From assembly GCF_030813495.1 (NCBI RefSeq), contig NZ_JAUSUI010000002.1, positions 434,001 to 498,000 on the forward strand: 64,000 bases of DNA. The letters are read 5' to 3'. A program made the position numbers and the translations under genes. The notes beneath the pieces were generated by a model, which did not search any database, had not been told where the DNA came from, and saw nothing but the letters and a program-made list of their open reading frames with translations. Source of the stretch: Ancylobacter polymorphus. Its GTDB lineage: Bacteria > Pseudomonadota > Alphaproteobacteria > Rhizobiales > Xanthobacteraceae. Of the stretch, positions 26,845-35,495 are shown in pieces; the first letter of the stretch is position 1, and the number at the start of each line of letters is the position of its first letter.

Positions 26845-28251
26845 ATGGCCATCGCCACCGACTACATCGTTAGGGACATCGGCCTCGCCGATTTCGGCCG
26901 CAAGGAAATCGACCTCGCCGAAGCCGAAATGCCCGGCCTCATGGCCATCCGCGCCGAATACGGCCCGGCGCAGCCGCTCAAGGGCGCGCGCATCGCCGGC
27001 TCTCTGCACATGACCATCCAGACGGCGGTGCTGATCGAGACCCTGAAAGCGCTCGGCGCGGATGTGCGCTGGGTCTCGTGCAACATCTTCTCCACCCAGG
27101 ACCACGCCGCCGCCGCGATCGCCGCCGGCGGCACGCCGGTCTTCGCTTTCAAGGGCGAGACGCTGACCGAGTACTGGGACTTCACCGCCAAGCTGTTCGA
27201 CTGGCATGGAGGCGGCGTGCCGAACCTCATCCTCGACGATGGCGGCGACGCCACCATGCTGGTGCATTACGGCCTGCGCGCCGAGCAGGGCGACACCGCC
27301 TTCCTCGACCAGCCCGGCTCGGAAGAGGAAGAGATCTTCTTCGCCCTGATCAAGAAGCTGCTGGCGGAGAAGCCGAAGGGCTGGTTCGCCGAAGTCGCGG
27401 CCTCGATCAAGGGCGTGTCGGAAGAAACCACCACGGGCGTTCACCGCCTCTACAAGCTGGCCGAGCAGGGCAAGCTGCTATTCCCGGCGATCAACGTCAA
27501 TGACAGCGTGACCAAGTCGAAATTCGACAACCTCTATGGCTGCCGTGAATCGCTGGTCGACGCCATCCGCCGCGGCACCGACGTGATGCTGGCCGGCAAG
27601 GTCGCTTTCGTCGCCGGCTTCGGCGATGTCGGCAAGGGTTCGGCCGCCTCGCTGCGTCAGGCCGGCGCGCGCGTCATCGTCTCGGAAGTCGATCCGATCT
27701 GCGCCCTGCAGGCGTCGATGGAAGGTTATGAGGTGGCGACCATCGAGGACGCCTTCTCCCGCGCCGACATCTATGTCACCGCGACCGGCAACAAGGACAT
27801 CATCACCGTCGATCACATGCGGCAGATGAAGGACCGGGCCATCGTCTGCAATATCGGCCATTTCGACAACGAGATTCAGGTCGCCGGCCTGAAGAACTTC
27901 AAGTGGACCAACATCAAGCCGCAGGTGGACGAGATCGAGTTCCCCGCTGGCAACCGCATCATCCTGCTCTCGGAAGGGCGGCTGGTGAATCTCGGCAATG
28001 CGATGGGCCATCCGTCCTTCGTGATGTCGTCGTCGTTCTCCAACCAGACGCTGGCGCAGATCGAACTCTGGGCGAATGTCGGGAAGTACGACAAGAAGGT
28101 CTACACCCTGCCGAAGGTGCTCGACGAGAAGGTGGCGGCGCTGCATCTGGAAAAGCTGGGCGTGAAGCTGACCAAGCTGCGGCCCGAGCAGGCGGACTAT
28201 ATCGGCGTGCCGGTGGAAGGCCCGTTCAAGCCGGACCATTACCGCTACTGA
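26845..28251 (+). CDS. ahcY: Adenosylhomocysteinase
   Basis: The 468-residue tetrameric NAD-dependent enzyme hydrolyses S-adenosylhomocysteine to adenosine and homocysteine and so relieves methyltransferase inhibition. Signatures are [30 protein letters not shown], the NAD-binding [15 protein letters not shown], and the C-terminal KPDHYRY. The length equals the usual bacterial form. ATG 26845 follows AGGAAG. It belongs to the conserved chvI-to-ahcY block of Rhizobiales but has its own upstream palindrome and a 223-bp gap from ptsH, suggesting a separate promoter. Confidence 0.97.
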   Translation: MAIATDYIVRDIGLADFGRKEIDLAEAEMPGLMAIRAEYGPAQPLKGARIAGSLHMTIQTAVLIETLKALGADVRWVSCNIFSTQDHAAAAIAAGGTPVFAFKGETLTEYWDFTAKLFDWHGGGVPNLILDDGGDATMLVHYGLRAEQGDTAFLDQPGSEEEEIFFALIKKLLAEKPKGWFAEVAASIKGVSEETTTGVHRLYKLAEQGKLLFPAINVNDSVTKSKFDNLYGCRESLVDAIRRGTDVMLAGKVAFVAGFGDVGKGSAASLRQAGARVIVSEVDPICALQASMEGYEVATIEDAFSRADIYVTATGNKDIITVDHMRQMKDRAIVCNIGHFDNEIQVAGLKNFKWTNIKPQVDEIEFPAGNRIILLSEGRLVNLGNAMGHPSFVMSSSFSNQTLAQIELWANVGKYDKKVYTLPKVLDEKVAALHLEKLGVKLTKLRPEQADYIGVPVEGPFKPDHYRY

Positions 28252-28276
28252 GCGCTCCGGCTATCGGGAACACGCG

Positions 28277-28303
28277 AAGGCCGGGCTTGTCCCGGCCTTT
28301 TTT
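28277..28303 (+). terminator. Rho-independent terminator after ahcY
   Basis: AAGGCCGGG-CTTGT-CCCGGCCTT forms a 9-bp GC-rich stem with a 5-base loop followed by a T run. It sits 26 bp after the ahcY stop and just before the convergent acetyltransferase gene; the A run on its 5' side may let it work in both directions. Confidence 0.88.
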
Positions 28304-28317
28304 GCAGGGCTGGGCCG

Positions 28318-28806
28318 TCACAGTTCCTTCTGCACGAAGACGAGATCGAGGCGCCGGCCGAATTTGGTGCCGATGCCGGGCATGCGGCCGGTCTCAACGA
28401 AGCCGAGCCGGGCGTGCAGGGCGAGGGACGCGTCGTTGCCGCCGGTGATGCCGCCGATCATCACTTTCTTGCCGAGCGCGCGCGCCGGGGCGAACAGCGC
28501 TTCCACCAGCGCCCGCCCGAGCCCGCGCCCGCGCGCGGCCTCGGCGACATAGACCGAGTGCTCGACACTGATGCGGAAGCCCTCGAAGGGACGGAAATCG
28601 CCGAAGCTGGCATAGCCCAGCACCTCGCCGCCTTCCGCCGCGACGATGACGGGATAGCCGCGCCCCTGCCGGTCGCGCAGCCAGGCGCGGCGCGCGGCGA
28701 GATCGGCGGGCGTGTCGTTCCAGATGGCGGTCGAATTCAGCACGGCATGGTTATAGATGGCGAGAATGCCGGAGAGGTCGTCTTCCACTGCGTCGCGTAG
28801 CATCAT
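28318..28806 (-). CDS. GNAT N-acetyltransferase (phosphinothricin acetyltransferase-like)
   Basis: The 162-residue protein has a GNAT fold with acetyl-CoA loop EAARGRGLGRALVEALF. The N-terminus (LRDAVEDDLSGILAIYNHAV) and GYASFGDFRPFEGFR match the Pat/YncA/MnaT group, whose members acetylate phosphinothricin, methionine sulfoximine or related amino acids. The true substrate cannot be told from sequence. The start is ATG at 28806 or the next codon at 28803. It is convergent with ahcY across the shared terminator. Confidence 0.85.
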   Translation of the reverse strand: MMLRDAVEDDLSGILAIYNHAVLNSTAIWNDTPADLAARRAWLRDRQGRGYPVIVAAEGGEVLGYASFGDFRPFEGFRISVEHSVYVAEAARGRGLGRALVEALFAPARALGKKVMIGGITGGNDASLALHARLGFVETGRMPGIGTKFGRRLDLVFVQKEL

Positions 28807-28962
28807 GTTCCCCGTGGCGCCGGTCCGGGCCAGCGAACGTCATTGAAAATCGATCGCGCTTCCGTGTCATTGAAATTACACGGGCGGCGCTGGCATGCCG
28901 CGCGCCGGCTCCCCATATCGCTTAGACGCGGGAAGACCGCGCCAGGAGGAAAGACCTAAAGG

Positions 28963-29274
28963 ATGAGCTCGACCGACCCGTTCGATCGCGTGCGTTTCAC
29001 CGTCCGAAAAGTGAGCTGGTGGCAGGTGGCGCTCGTCGTCGCCGTGGCGCTGGCGCTCGGCACGGCTCTGGCCCTTGTGGCGGCCAGCGTGTTCCTCGTG
29101 GTCTTTCCCATCATTGTCATCGCCGGCCTTGCCTACCGCCTGTTCGGCGGGCGTCGGCGCGCGGCGGGTACGTCCGGCCCCGAGATCATCGAGGCGGAAT
29201 ACCGGGTGCTGTCGCCGGAAGAGGCGGCGCGCGCCGACCGCGACCGCTGGGACGCGGACCGCCGGGTGCGTTAG
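28963..29274 (+). CDS. Small membrane protein of unknown function
   Basis: The 103-residue protein has a charged N-terminus, a hydrophobic region at about residues 19-58 that could form one long or two short helices (VALVVAVALALGTALALVAAS, then FLVVFPIIVIAGLAYRLF), and a polar tail rich in Arg and Asp. I do not recognise a named family, though such proteins are common in Rhizobiales. A GGAGG lies upstream of ATG 28963. It stands alone between a divergent acetyltransferase and a convergent fpr. Confidence 0.7.
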   Translation: MSSTDPFDRVRFTVRKVSWWQVALVVAVALALGTALALVAASVFLVVFPIIVIAGLAYRLFGGRRRAAGTSGPEIIEAEYRVLSPEEAARADRDRWDADRRVR

Positions 29275-29279
29275 AGCGC

Positions 29280-29298
29280 GGCGGCCCGTGCGGCCGCC
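29280..29298. terminator. GC hairpin between convergent genes, possible terminator
   Basis: GGCGGCC-CGTGC-GGCCGCC is a 7-bp GC stem placed between the stops of the small membrane protein gene and fpr. It has no T run, so intrinsic termination is uncertain. Confidence 0.35.
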
Positions 29299-29316
29299 GG
29301 CCTTGGTGCCAGGCTG

Positions 29317-30090
29317 CTACTTCTCGACGAAGGCCTTCTCGATCACGAAGTCGCCCGGCTCCGTGGTCGAGCCTTCCTCGAAGCCCTTCTCCTTCAGGAT
29401 GACGCGCATGTCGTCGAGCAGCTGCGGGCTGCCGCACAGCATGACGCGGTCGTCTTCCTTGTCGAGCGGGGGCAGGCCGAGATCGGTGAACAGCTTGCCG
29501 GACGTAATGAGATCGGTAATGCGGCCCTGGTTACGATAGGGCTCGCGAGTCACCGTGGGGTAATAGACCAGCTTCTCGCGCACCAGCTCGCCGAAGAACT
29601 CGTTGTCCGGCAGCTCCTTCTCAATGAAGTCCTGATAGGCCAGTTCGCCCACTGTGCGCACGCCGTGCACAAGGATCACCTTCTCATACGCCTCATAGGT
29701 CTCCGGGTCCTTGATGAGGCTCATGAACGGGGCGAGACCAGTGCCGGTGGACAGCAGATAGAGCCGCCGGCCAGGCACGAGATAATCCACCAGCAGCGTG
29801 CCGGTTGGCTTGCGCCCGACGATCACCTCGTCGCCGACCTTCAGGTGCTGCAGGCGCGAGGTCAGTGGGCCATTTGCCACCTTGATCGAGAAGAACTCCA
29901 GCGTTTCCTCGTAATTGGCGCTGGCGATGGAATAGGCGCGCAGGAGCGGCTTGCCCTCGACCTGAAGGCCGATCATCACGAACTGGCCGTTCTTGAACCG
30001 CAGCGCGGGGTCGCGCGTTGTGGTGAAGGTGAACAGATTGTCGGTCCAGTGGTGGACCGAAAGCACGCGTTCGGTGTGGAGATTGCTCAT
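29317..30090 (-). CDS. fpr: Ferredoxin-NADP+ reductase (bacterial Fpr)
   Basis: The 257-residue flavoenzyme moves electrons between NADPH and ferredoxin or flavodoxin. The FAD-binding motif is RAYSIAS, followed by the pyrophosphate-binding KVANGPLTSRLQ region, the NADP-binding STGTGLAPFMS and the C-terminal CGSPQLLDDM and FVEK tail of bacterial plant-type Fpr. The length is standard. It often serves oxidative-stress repair and iron-sulfur supply. ATG 30090 is used. A small inverted repeat lies just upstream. Confidence 0.95.
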   Translation of the reverse strand: MSNLHTERVLSVHHWTDNLFTFTTTRDPALRFKNGQFVMIGLQVEGKPLLRAYSIASANYEETLEFFSIKVANGPLTSRLQHLKVGDEVIVGRKPTGTLLVDYLVPGRRLYLLSTGTGLAPFMSLIKDPETYEAYEKVILVHGVRTVGELAYQDFIEKELPDNEFFGELVREKLVYYPTVTREPYRNQGRITDLITSGKLFTDLGLPPLDKEDDRVMLCGSPQLLDDMRVILKEKGFEEGSTTEPGDFVIEKAFVEK

Positions 30091-30112
30091 TTACAATCCA
30101 TACAAGTGAAAA

Positions 30113-30131
30113 CTTCCAAACAAACTGGAAG
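30113..30131. promoter_or_regulatory. Inverted repeat upstream of fpr
   Basis: CTTCCA-AACAAAC-TGGAAG is a 6-bp-arm palindrome 23 bp before the fpr start in an AT-rich stretch (30091-30160). It could be an operator or a leader hairpin; I cannot name the factor. Confidence 0.35.
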
Positions 30132-30287
30132 CTGATGTAATTCTTGGCCTCGGTTTACTGCGCATTCGCGCCGGTGTCGACCCTCTCTCGCGCGAGGAGA
30201 CAGCGATGACGGCTTGCGCGAAACGGGCCGAGCGACAACCATCGCCCGCCGGCCGAACGGTGCCATGCGTAGGATCAAGGAGACCCC

Positions 30288-30713
30288 ATGTTCAGCCACA
30301 TCATTCTTGGCGCCCGCGATCTCGACCGGCTGACCGCCTTTTATGACGCGGTGCTGCTGCCGCTCGGTCTGGTGCGGGTGGACGAGCCCTCCGATGGTGG
30401 CCCGCCCGGTTCCATGTGGGTGATGCCGGGGCGGCGCTGGCCGCAGTTCTTTGTGCAGTTGCCGTTCAACGGACTTCCCGCCAGCTGGGGCAACGGCACC
30501 CAGGTCAGCTTCGCGGCCCCCTCCCCGGCGGCGGTGGATGCGGCCTGGCGGGCGCTGGTCGACCATGGCGGGATCGACGAGGGCGCGCCGGGCCTTCGGC
30601 CGAACTATGCCCCCGACTATTACGGTGCCTATGGCCGAGACCCCGAGGGCAACAAGCTGTGTTTCGTCCACCTCGCCGAACTGGAGGACTTGACCGTGCG
30701 CGGCGGCGCCTGA
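30288..30713 (+). CDS. VOC family (glyoxalase/bleomycin resistance/dioxygenase fold) protein
   Basis: The 141-residue protein has the glyoxalase-type beta-alpha-beta-beta-beta repeat, beginning MFSHIILGARDLDRLTAFYDAV and ending YGAYGRDPEGNKLCFVH. The first His (H4) and a late His/Glu region could bind a metal, but Glu is not obvious at the last ligand position, so enzymatic activity is uncertain. AAGGAG precedes ATG 30288. It stands alone, divergent from fpr. Confidence 0.83.
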   Translation: MFSHIILGARDLDRLTAFYDAVLLPLGLVRVDEPSDGGPPGSMWVMPGRRWPQFFVQLPFNGLPASWGNGTQVSFAAPSPAAVDAAWRALVDHGGIDEGAPGLRPNYAPDYYGAYGRDPEGNKLCFVHLAELEDLTVRGGA

Positions 30714-30735
30714 GCCGCGCCTAGCCGTGGTGGCG

Positions 30736-32262
30736 TCAGAGGCCGAGATCGGAAGATTGGCGATCGGCCTCGCGCGCGGCCTCGGCCCGGCGCACCACCG
30801 CTTCCAGCCTTTCGCCGGGCGCGCTGGTGGCGAGGCCGAGCGACAGGCTGAGCGTGGTGGCGGAATAGAACTGGTTGTTGAGCAGGGCCAGTTCGCGAAT
30901 GTTCTCCATCACCGTGTGGCCTATCTCCGCATCGGTGCCCGGCAGCAGCACGGCGAATTCATTGCCGGCAATGCGGGCGGCGCAATGCTGCGTGTCCACC
31001 GCCTTGGCGATGACCTCGCCGGCGCGGCGCAGCAGCATGTCGCCTGCCGCCTGGCCGAGCTGTTCGTTCACCCGTCGCAGGCCATTGAGGTGAATGGAGA
31101 TGAGCGTGACGGGGAACGGCCCCCGGCGTTCCAGCCGGTTCAGCTCGTCAACATAGAAGCTGCGGTTGTAGAGCTTGGTCAGCACATCGTGCTTGCCGAG
31201 ATATTCGAGATAGGCCTCGGCCTTCTTGCGGGCGGTGATATCGGTCAGCGCCACCTGCACCAGCGACCAATCGCCCTCATGCCCCGGCAGCACCGAGAAT
31301 TGGAGATGCACGTGCAGCATCTCGCCGGAAAGCGTGTAGTTCACCACCTCGCGGGTGTGGAACAGCCGGCCGTTCCAGAGCTCGATCAGCTGTTCGCGGA
31401 AATGCCGGTGCGTGTCGTCGCGGAAGATCTCGGCGGTGTTGTCGACAAGTTCGGCGGTGCTGGACGCGCCGAACATGTCCAGCGTGTGCCGGTTGACCTC
31501 GATCACGCGGATCTCGCTGAGGCAGCGCTCGACGAATTCCGGGTGCACATCGGTGAACACCCGGAAATCCTCGATGCCGCGGGCGCGCAGATCGTCCATC
31601 AACTGCTTGATGGTGGAGAAATCCTCCACCCACAGCGACACGGGCGAGTGCTGGAACAGGCCGGTGGCATAGCGCTCGGCATTGGCGGCCTGGCGGCGCG
31701 CGGTCTCGCGCGCGGTCACGTCCTCGGCCGAAAGCAGGATACGCCCCAGGCTTTCCTCATAGCCGGGAAGCACCGTGCCCTTGAGCTGGATATCGAGGCG
31801 CTGGCCGCCCAGCGTGTAGTTCACCGCCTGGCTGGAGAAGCTGGTGTGCCCGTCCCAGAGCTGGGAGAGCTCCTCGATATGGGTGACGAGCATGTCGTCA
31901 CGGAACACCTTGTCGAGATTGGCGACGAGATGCGACAGGCTGTTGGCCTCGAACAGGCTGAGCGTGCGCTGGTTGACCTTGAGCACCTCGATGCGCGCCG
32001 AGCATTCCGCCACACGTTCGGGATGGCCCCGCAGATGTTCGCGCAGCGAGGTCACCCCCTCCGCACGCCAGCGGTCGAACAGCGCGCGCACCGCGCTGAA
32101 ATCCTCCAGCCACAGCGAAATGGGTGCGAGTTCGAACATGGATTCATGCTCGCTCGGCTCCGCCCGTGCGGCGATGCGGGGCCCCAGCGGCGACACGCTC
32201 GACTTGTTCGGCTTCATCGCGGCATACCGACCATGTTCATGAGGAGAGGTTGAGGCGGTCAT
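30736..32262 (-). CDS. Tandem PAS-like sensor with degenerate GGDEF domain
   Basis: The 508-residue soluble protein contains two homologous PAS-like modules of about 125 residues (APISLWLEDFSAVRALFDRW and SPVSLWVEDFSTIKQLMDDL each open one), then a GGDEF domain from about residue 305 (LGKHDVLTKLYNRSFYVDEL). The signature loop, near residue 432, reads AGNEF instead of GG(D/E)EF, so the metal-binding acidic residue is Asn, and catalysis of cyclic-di-GMP is doubtful. No EAL domain is present. ATG 32262 (MTASTSPHEHG) is preferred to a start seven codons upstream. It may act as a sensor or GTP/c-di-GMP-binding regulator. Confidence 0.85.
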   Translation of the reverse strand: MTASTSPHEHGRYAAMKPNKSSVSPLGPRIAARAEPSEHESMFELAPISLWLEDFSAVRALFDRWRAEGVTSLREHLRGHPERVAECSARIEVLKVNQRTLSLFEANSLSHLVANLDKVFRDDMLVTHIEELSQLWDGHTSFSSQAVNYTLGGQRLDIQLKGTVLPGYEESLGRILLSAEDVTARETARRQAANAERYATGLFQHSPVSLWVEDFSTIKQLMDDLRARGIEDFRVFTDVHPEFVERCLSEIRVIEVNRHTLDMFGASSTAELVDNTAEIFRDDTHRHFREQLIELWNGRLFHTREVVNYTLSGEMLHVHLQFSVLPGHEGDWSLVQVALTDITARKKAEAYLEYLGKHDVLTKLYNRSFYVDELNRLERRGPFPVTLISIHLNGLRRVNEQLGQAAGDMLLRRAGEVIAKAVDTQHCAARIAGNEFAVLLPGTDAEIGHTVMENIRELALLNNQFYSATTLSLSLGLATSAPGERLEAVVRRAEAAREADRQSSDLGL

Positions 32263-32460
32263 CGGTACCCTGACCCATTCCAATCACGGCGCGGCGGTAG
32301 CATAGGGCCGCTCGCTATGAATTAGGCCGGATTAAGCGAGATTCGCAGCGCCTGCAACCCGTGATGAGCCCCCGCAAGGTCGGGGCTGTACGCGCCACTG
32401 GTATCTTATATCTTCCCCTCCGGCGCGGGGACCCCTCCGCGAAGCCGATGCAGGTGTGGC

Positions 32461-33846
32461 ATGAGCGATATTGTCTGTATTTCGCCGATTGACGGCTCGG
32501 AACTGGCGCGTCGACCGGCGGCTTCGGAGGCGGCGATCGCGCGGGCGGTGGCCGATGCGCGCGCGGCGCAGCGCGTGTGGCGGCAGGTGCCGATCGCCGA
32601 GCGCGCCAGCCATGTGCTGCGCTTCCTCGATGCCATGCTGGCGATGAGCCAGGAAATCGTGCCCGAACTCGCCCAGCAGATGGGCCGGCCGGTGCGCTAT
32701 GGCGGCGAGTTCGGCGGCTTCGAGGAGCGGGTGCGCTATGTCGTCGACATGGCAGAGGAGGCGCTGGCCCCGGTCATTCCGCACGACGCCCGGCCCGGCT
32801 TCGCCCGCTACATCAAGCGCGACCCGCTCGGTCTCGTGCTGGTGGTGGCGCCGTGGAACTACCCCTATCTGACCGCGGTCAACACCATCGCCCCGGCGCT
32901 GATCGCCGGCAATGCGGTGCTGCTCAAGCATGCCGCGCAGACCATTCTCGTCGGCGAGCGCTTCCAGGCGGCGATGGACCGCGCCGGGCTGCCGGCGGGC
33001 CTGTTCACCAATCTCGTGCTGACTCACGACCAGACCTCGCGGCTGATCGGCTCGGGCGCGGTGGACTTCGTCAATTTCACCGGCTCGGTGGAAGGCGGGC
33101 GCGCCATCGAGCGGGCGGCGGCGGGCACGTTCACGCCGCTGGGGCTGGAACTTGGCGGCAAGGATCCCGCCTATGTGCGCGCCGATGCCGATCTCGACTT
33201 CGCGGTGGGCAATCTGGTCGACGGCGCCTTCTACAATTCCGGCCAGTGCTGCTGCGGCATCGAGCGCATCTATGTGCATGAGAGCCTGTATGACCGCTTC
33301 GTCGACGGCTTCGTTGACCTGACCTCGCGCTATGTGCTGGGCAATCCGCTGGACGAGGCGACGACGCTGGGGCCGATGGCGCAGAAGCGCTTCGCCGACC
33401 TCATTCGCGGCCAGATCCGCGAGGCGGTGGACAAGGGCGCGAAGGCCCATATCGACCCCGCCGGCTTCCCGGCGGACAAGGAGGGTACGCCCTATCTCGC
33501 CCCGCAGGTGCTGACGGGCGTCGACCACAGCATGTCGGTCATGCGCGAGGAGAGTTTCGGCCCGGTGGTCGGCATCATGAAGGTGCGCGGCGACGAGGAG
33601 GCGCTGGCGCTGATGAATGACAGCATCTACGGCCTCACCGCCTCGGTCTGGACCACCGACCTTGAGGCGGCCGAGCGGCTGGGCGACGCGATCGAGACCG
33701 GCACCGTGTTCATGAACCGCTGCGACTATCTCGACCCCGGCCTCGCCTGGACCGGGGTGAAGGACACCGGGCGCGGGGCTTCGCTCTCGCGCATCGGCTT
33801 CGAGATGCTCACGCGGCCGAAATCGTTCCATCTGCGCCACGGCTGA
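32461..33846 (+). CDS. Aldehyde dehydrogenase family protein
   Basis: The 461-residue NAD(P)-dependent dehydrogenase oxidises an aldehyde to the acid. It shows the cofactor-site VVAPWNYPYLTAVNTIAPAL, the general base Glu in LELGGKDPAYV and the nucleophile in NSGQCCCGIERIY, where three adjacent cysteines include the catalytic one. EESFGPVVGIMKV is typical of succinate-semialdehyde-like members, but substrate is not assigned. ATG 32461 is used. The 3' end overlaps the convergent yegD-like gene by 38 bp. Confidence 0.93.
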   Translation: MSDIVCISPIDGSELARRPAASEAAIARAVADARAAQRVWRQVPIAERASHVLRFLDAMLAMSQEIVPELAQQMGRPVRYGGEFGGFEERVRYVVDMAEEALAPVIPHDARPGFARYIKRDPLGLVLVVAPWNYPYLTAVNTIAPALIAGNAVLLKHAAQTILVGERFQAAMDRAGLPAGLFTNLVLTHDQTSRLIGSGAVDFVNFTGSVEGGRAIERAAAGTFTPLGLELGGKDPAYVRADADLDFAVGNLVDGAFYNSGQCCCGIERIYVHESLYDRFVDGFVDLTSRYVLGNPLDEATTLGPMAQKRFADLIRGQIREAVDKGAKAHIDPAGFPADKEGTPYLAPQVLTGVDHSMSVMREESFGPVVGIMKVRGDEEALALMNDSIYGLTASVWTTDLEAAERLGDAIETGTVFMNRCDYLDPGLAWTGVKDTGRGASLSRIGFEMLTRPKSFHLRHG

Positions 33847-35095
33847 GCGAGCCGTAGCGCCGGGCGGCCTCGATGGCGAGGCCGGTGCCGACCGAGCCGA
33901 ACGTGTCGCCTTCCACCACCCGCGCCTGCGGCACGGCGGCGCGGATGGCGGTGCGCACATGGGCGAGCCGTGTCGAGCCGCCGGTGAGGAACAGCGCATC
34001 GATGTCGCCTGCGCCCAGCCCGGCCTGATCGAGGCAGAGGTCGACGCGGCGGGCGATGCGCTCGGCCAGGCCCTGCGTGTGGGCGACGAGTTCCGCCGGC
34101 GTCAATCCGACGGAAAGGCCCGCCTCAAGCCAGCCGAGATCGACCCGGGCCTCCGCCACCTCGGCCAGCGCGATCTTCGCCGCTTCCGCCTCCATGGCCA
34201 GCGTGTGGCCGCGCTGCTCCTCGATCACCCGGATCAGCCGCTCCACCCGATGCGGCTCCGCCGCCTCGCGCCTCACCTCGTTGAGCTCGCGCAGGGTCTT
34301 CTGGGTGTAGAGCCGGTTGATGCTCGACCAGGTTGCCAGCTCGTGAAAATAGCCGCTCGGCACGTCGCGGCCGGGGCGCTTCATCGGGCTGCGGAAGCCG
34401 AGCAGCGGCATCAGCGTGCCGAGGCTGAGCGTGCGGTCGAAATCGGTGCCGCCGATCCGCACGCCGTCATTGGCGAGAATATCGCCGCTGCGATCCGCCC
34501 GCGCCCGGCGGGCGGGGCCGAGCCGGACGATGGAGAAATCCGAGGTGCCGCCACCGATGTCGGCGATCAGCGCGATTTCCTCCGCACGTGTCTGCTGTTC
34601 ATAGTCGAGCGCGGCGGCGATGGGCTCGAACTGGGTGGAGACATCGGCAAAGCCGATCTCCGCCGCGATGGCGCGCAGTGTGTCTTCCGCCTTGGCATTC
34701 GCGGCCGCGTCCTCATCGACGAAGAAGACCGGCCGGCCGAGCACGACGCGGGTGAGCGCCGTGCCGGCATCCGCTTCGGCCCGCGCCTTCACTGCCCGGA
34801 GATAATCGGCGATCACATCGCGGAAGCCGATGGCGCGCTTGCCGATCTGCGTCTTTTCCTCGATCAGCGCGCTGCCCAGCACCGCCTTGAGCGAGCGCAT
34901 CAGCCGCCCGTCCTCGCCGCCGACATAGAGGGCCATGGCGGCGCGGCCTATGGTGAGTTGGCCTTGCCGGTCATAGAATACGGCGCTCGGCACGGTGGTC
35001 TTGTCCGCCTCCAGCGCGGCCAGCACCGGGGCGCCGTCGCGCCAGAAGGCGAGAGTGGTGTTGGACGTGCCGAAGTCGAGGCCGCAAAAACGCAT
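33809..35095 (-). CDS. Hsp70 family protein, YegD-like putative chaperone
   Basis: The 428-residue protein has an actin-like ATPase fold with phosphate-1 GLDFGTSNTTLAF, phosphate-2 LIADIGGGTSDFSIV and adenosine-site LTGGSTRLAHVR motifs. Like E. coli YegD it lacks the substrate-binding and lid domains of DnaK, and the region between residues 240 and 330 is specific to this subfamily. Its clients and role are unknown. ATG 35095 is standard (MRFCGLDFGTSNT). Its last 38 bp are antisense to the aldehyde dehydrogenase end. Confidence 0.9.
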   Translation of the reverse strand: MRFCGLDFGTSNTTLAFWRDGAPVLAALEADKTTVPSAVFYDRQGQLTIGRAAMALYVGGEDGRLMRSLKAVLGSALIEEKTQIGKRAIGFRDVIADYLRAVKARAEADAGTALTRVVLGRPVFFVDEDAAANAKAEDTLRAIAAEIGFADVSTQFEPIAAALDYEQQTRAEEIALIADIGGGTSDFSIVRLGPARRARADRSGDILANDGVRIGGTDFDRTLSLGTLMPLLGFRSPMKRPGRDVPSGYFHELATWSSINRLYTQKTLRELNEVRREAAEPHRVERLIRVIEEQRGHTLAMEAEAAKIALAEVAEARVDLGWLEAGLSVGLTPAELVAHTQGLAERIARRVDLCLDQAGLGAGDIDALFLTGGSTRLAHVRTAIRAAVPQARVVEGDTFGSVGTGLAIEAARRYGSLSRGADGTISAA

Positions 35096-35218
35096 TGGAA
35101 GGCTCCCGCCGGAAGGGGCGCCTTCCTAAAGGCTTCGTCTGCGCTGTTCAACTGACATGATGTTGACGCCGCCGGCCGGAGAGGCCACTTCTGGACGACA
35201 ATTCAGTGGGGAAACGCC

Positions 35219-35311
35219 GTGACGCTGCATAATTGGACGATGAAACACTCGATCGCTGTGGTCGTAATCACGCTGGTAGCCGTCGGCGCCTTCCTTTTCA
35301 GCTGGACCTGA
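35219..35311 (+). CDS. Possible small membrane protein (30 aa)
   Basis: A GTG-start frame preceded by GTGGGG encodes 30 residues whose last part, MKHSIAVVVITLVAVGAFLF from the internal ATG at 35240, is a basic N-terminus plus one perfect transmembrane helix ending SWT. Such single-helix proteins are often missed. There is no homologue I can name, and the frame could be chance. It lies in an otherwise gene-free gap between the yegD-like and exoD genes. Confidence 0.35.
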   Translation: MTLHNWTMKHSIAVVVITLVAVGAFLFSWT

Positions 35312-35495
35312 CAGGCAGGCGGGGGCCTGTCCGCAGGTTCCGGCTTCTGCCCCGATGTTCTGGCTAACGTCACATTCCGTCCCTATGTGAAGGCAAGGTC
35401 CCGCTGCGGGCCTGATCCGGAGTGCCAGACCCGCCCTCGTGCGGCGGCAGGCACGCTCCCCGGTCTCATGGTTCCCGGGAGGAGTGTCGCCCGCC

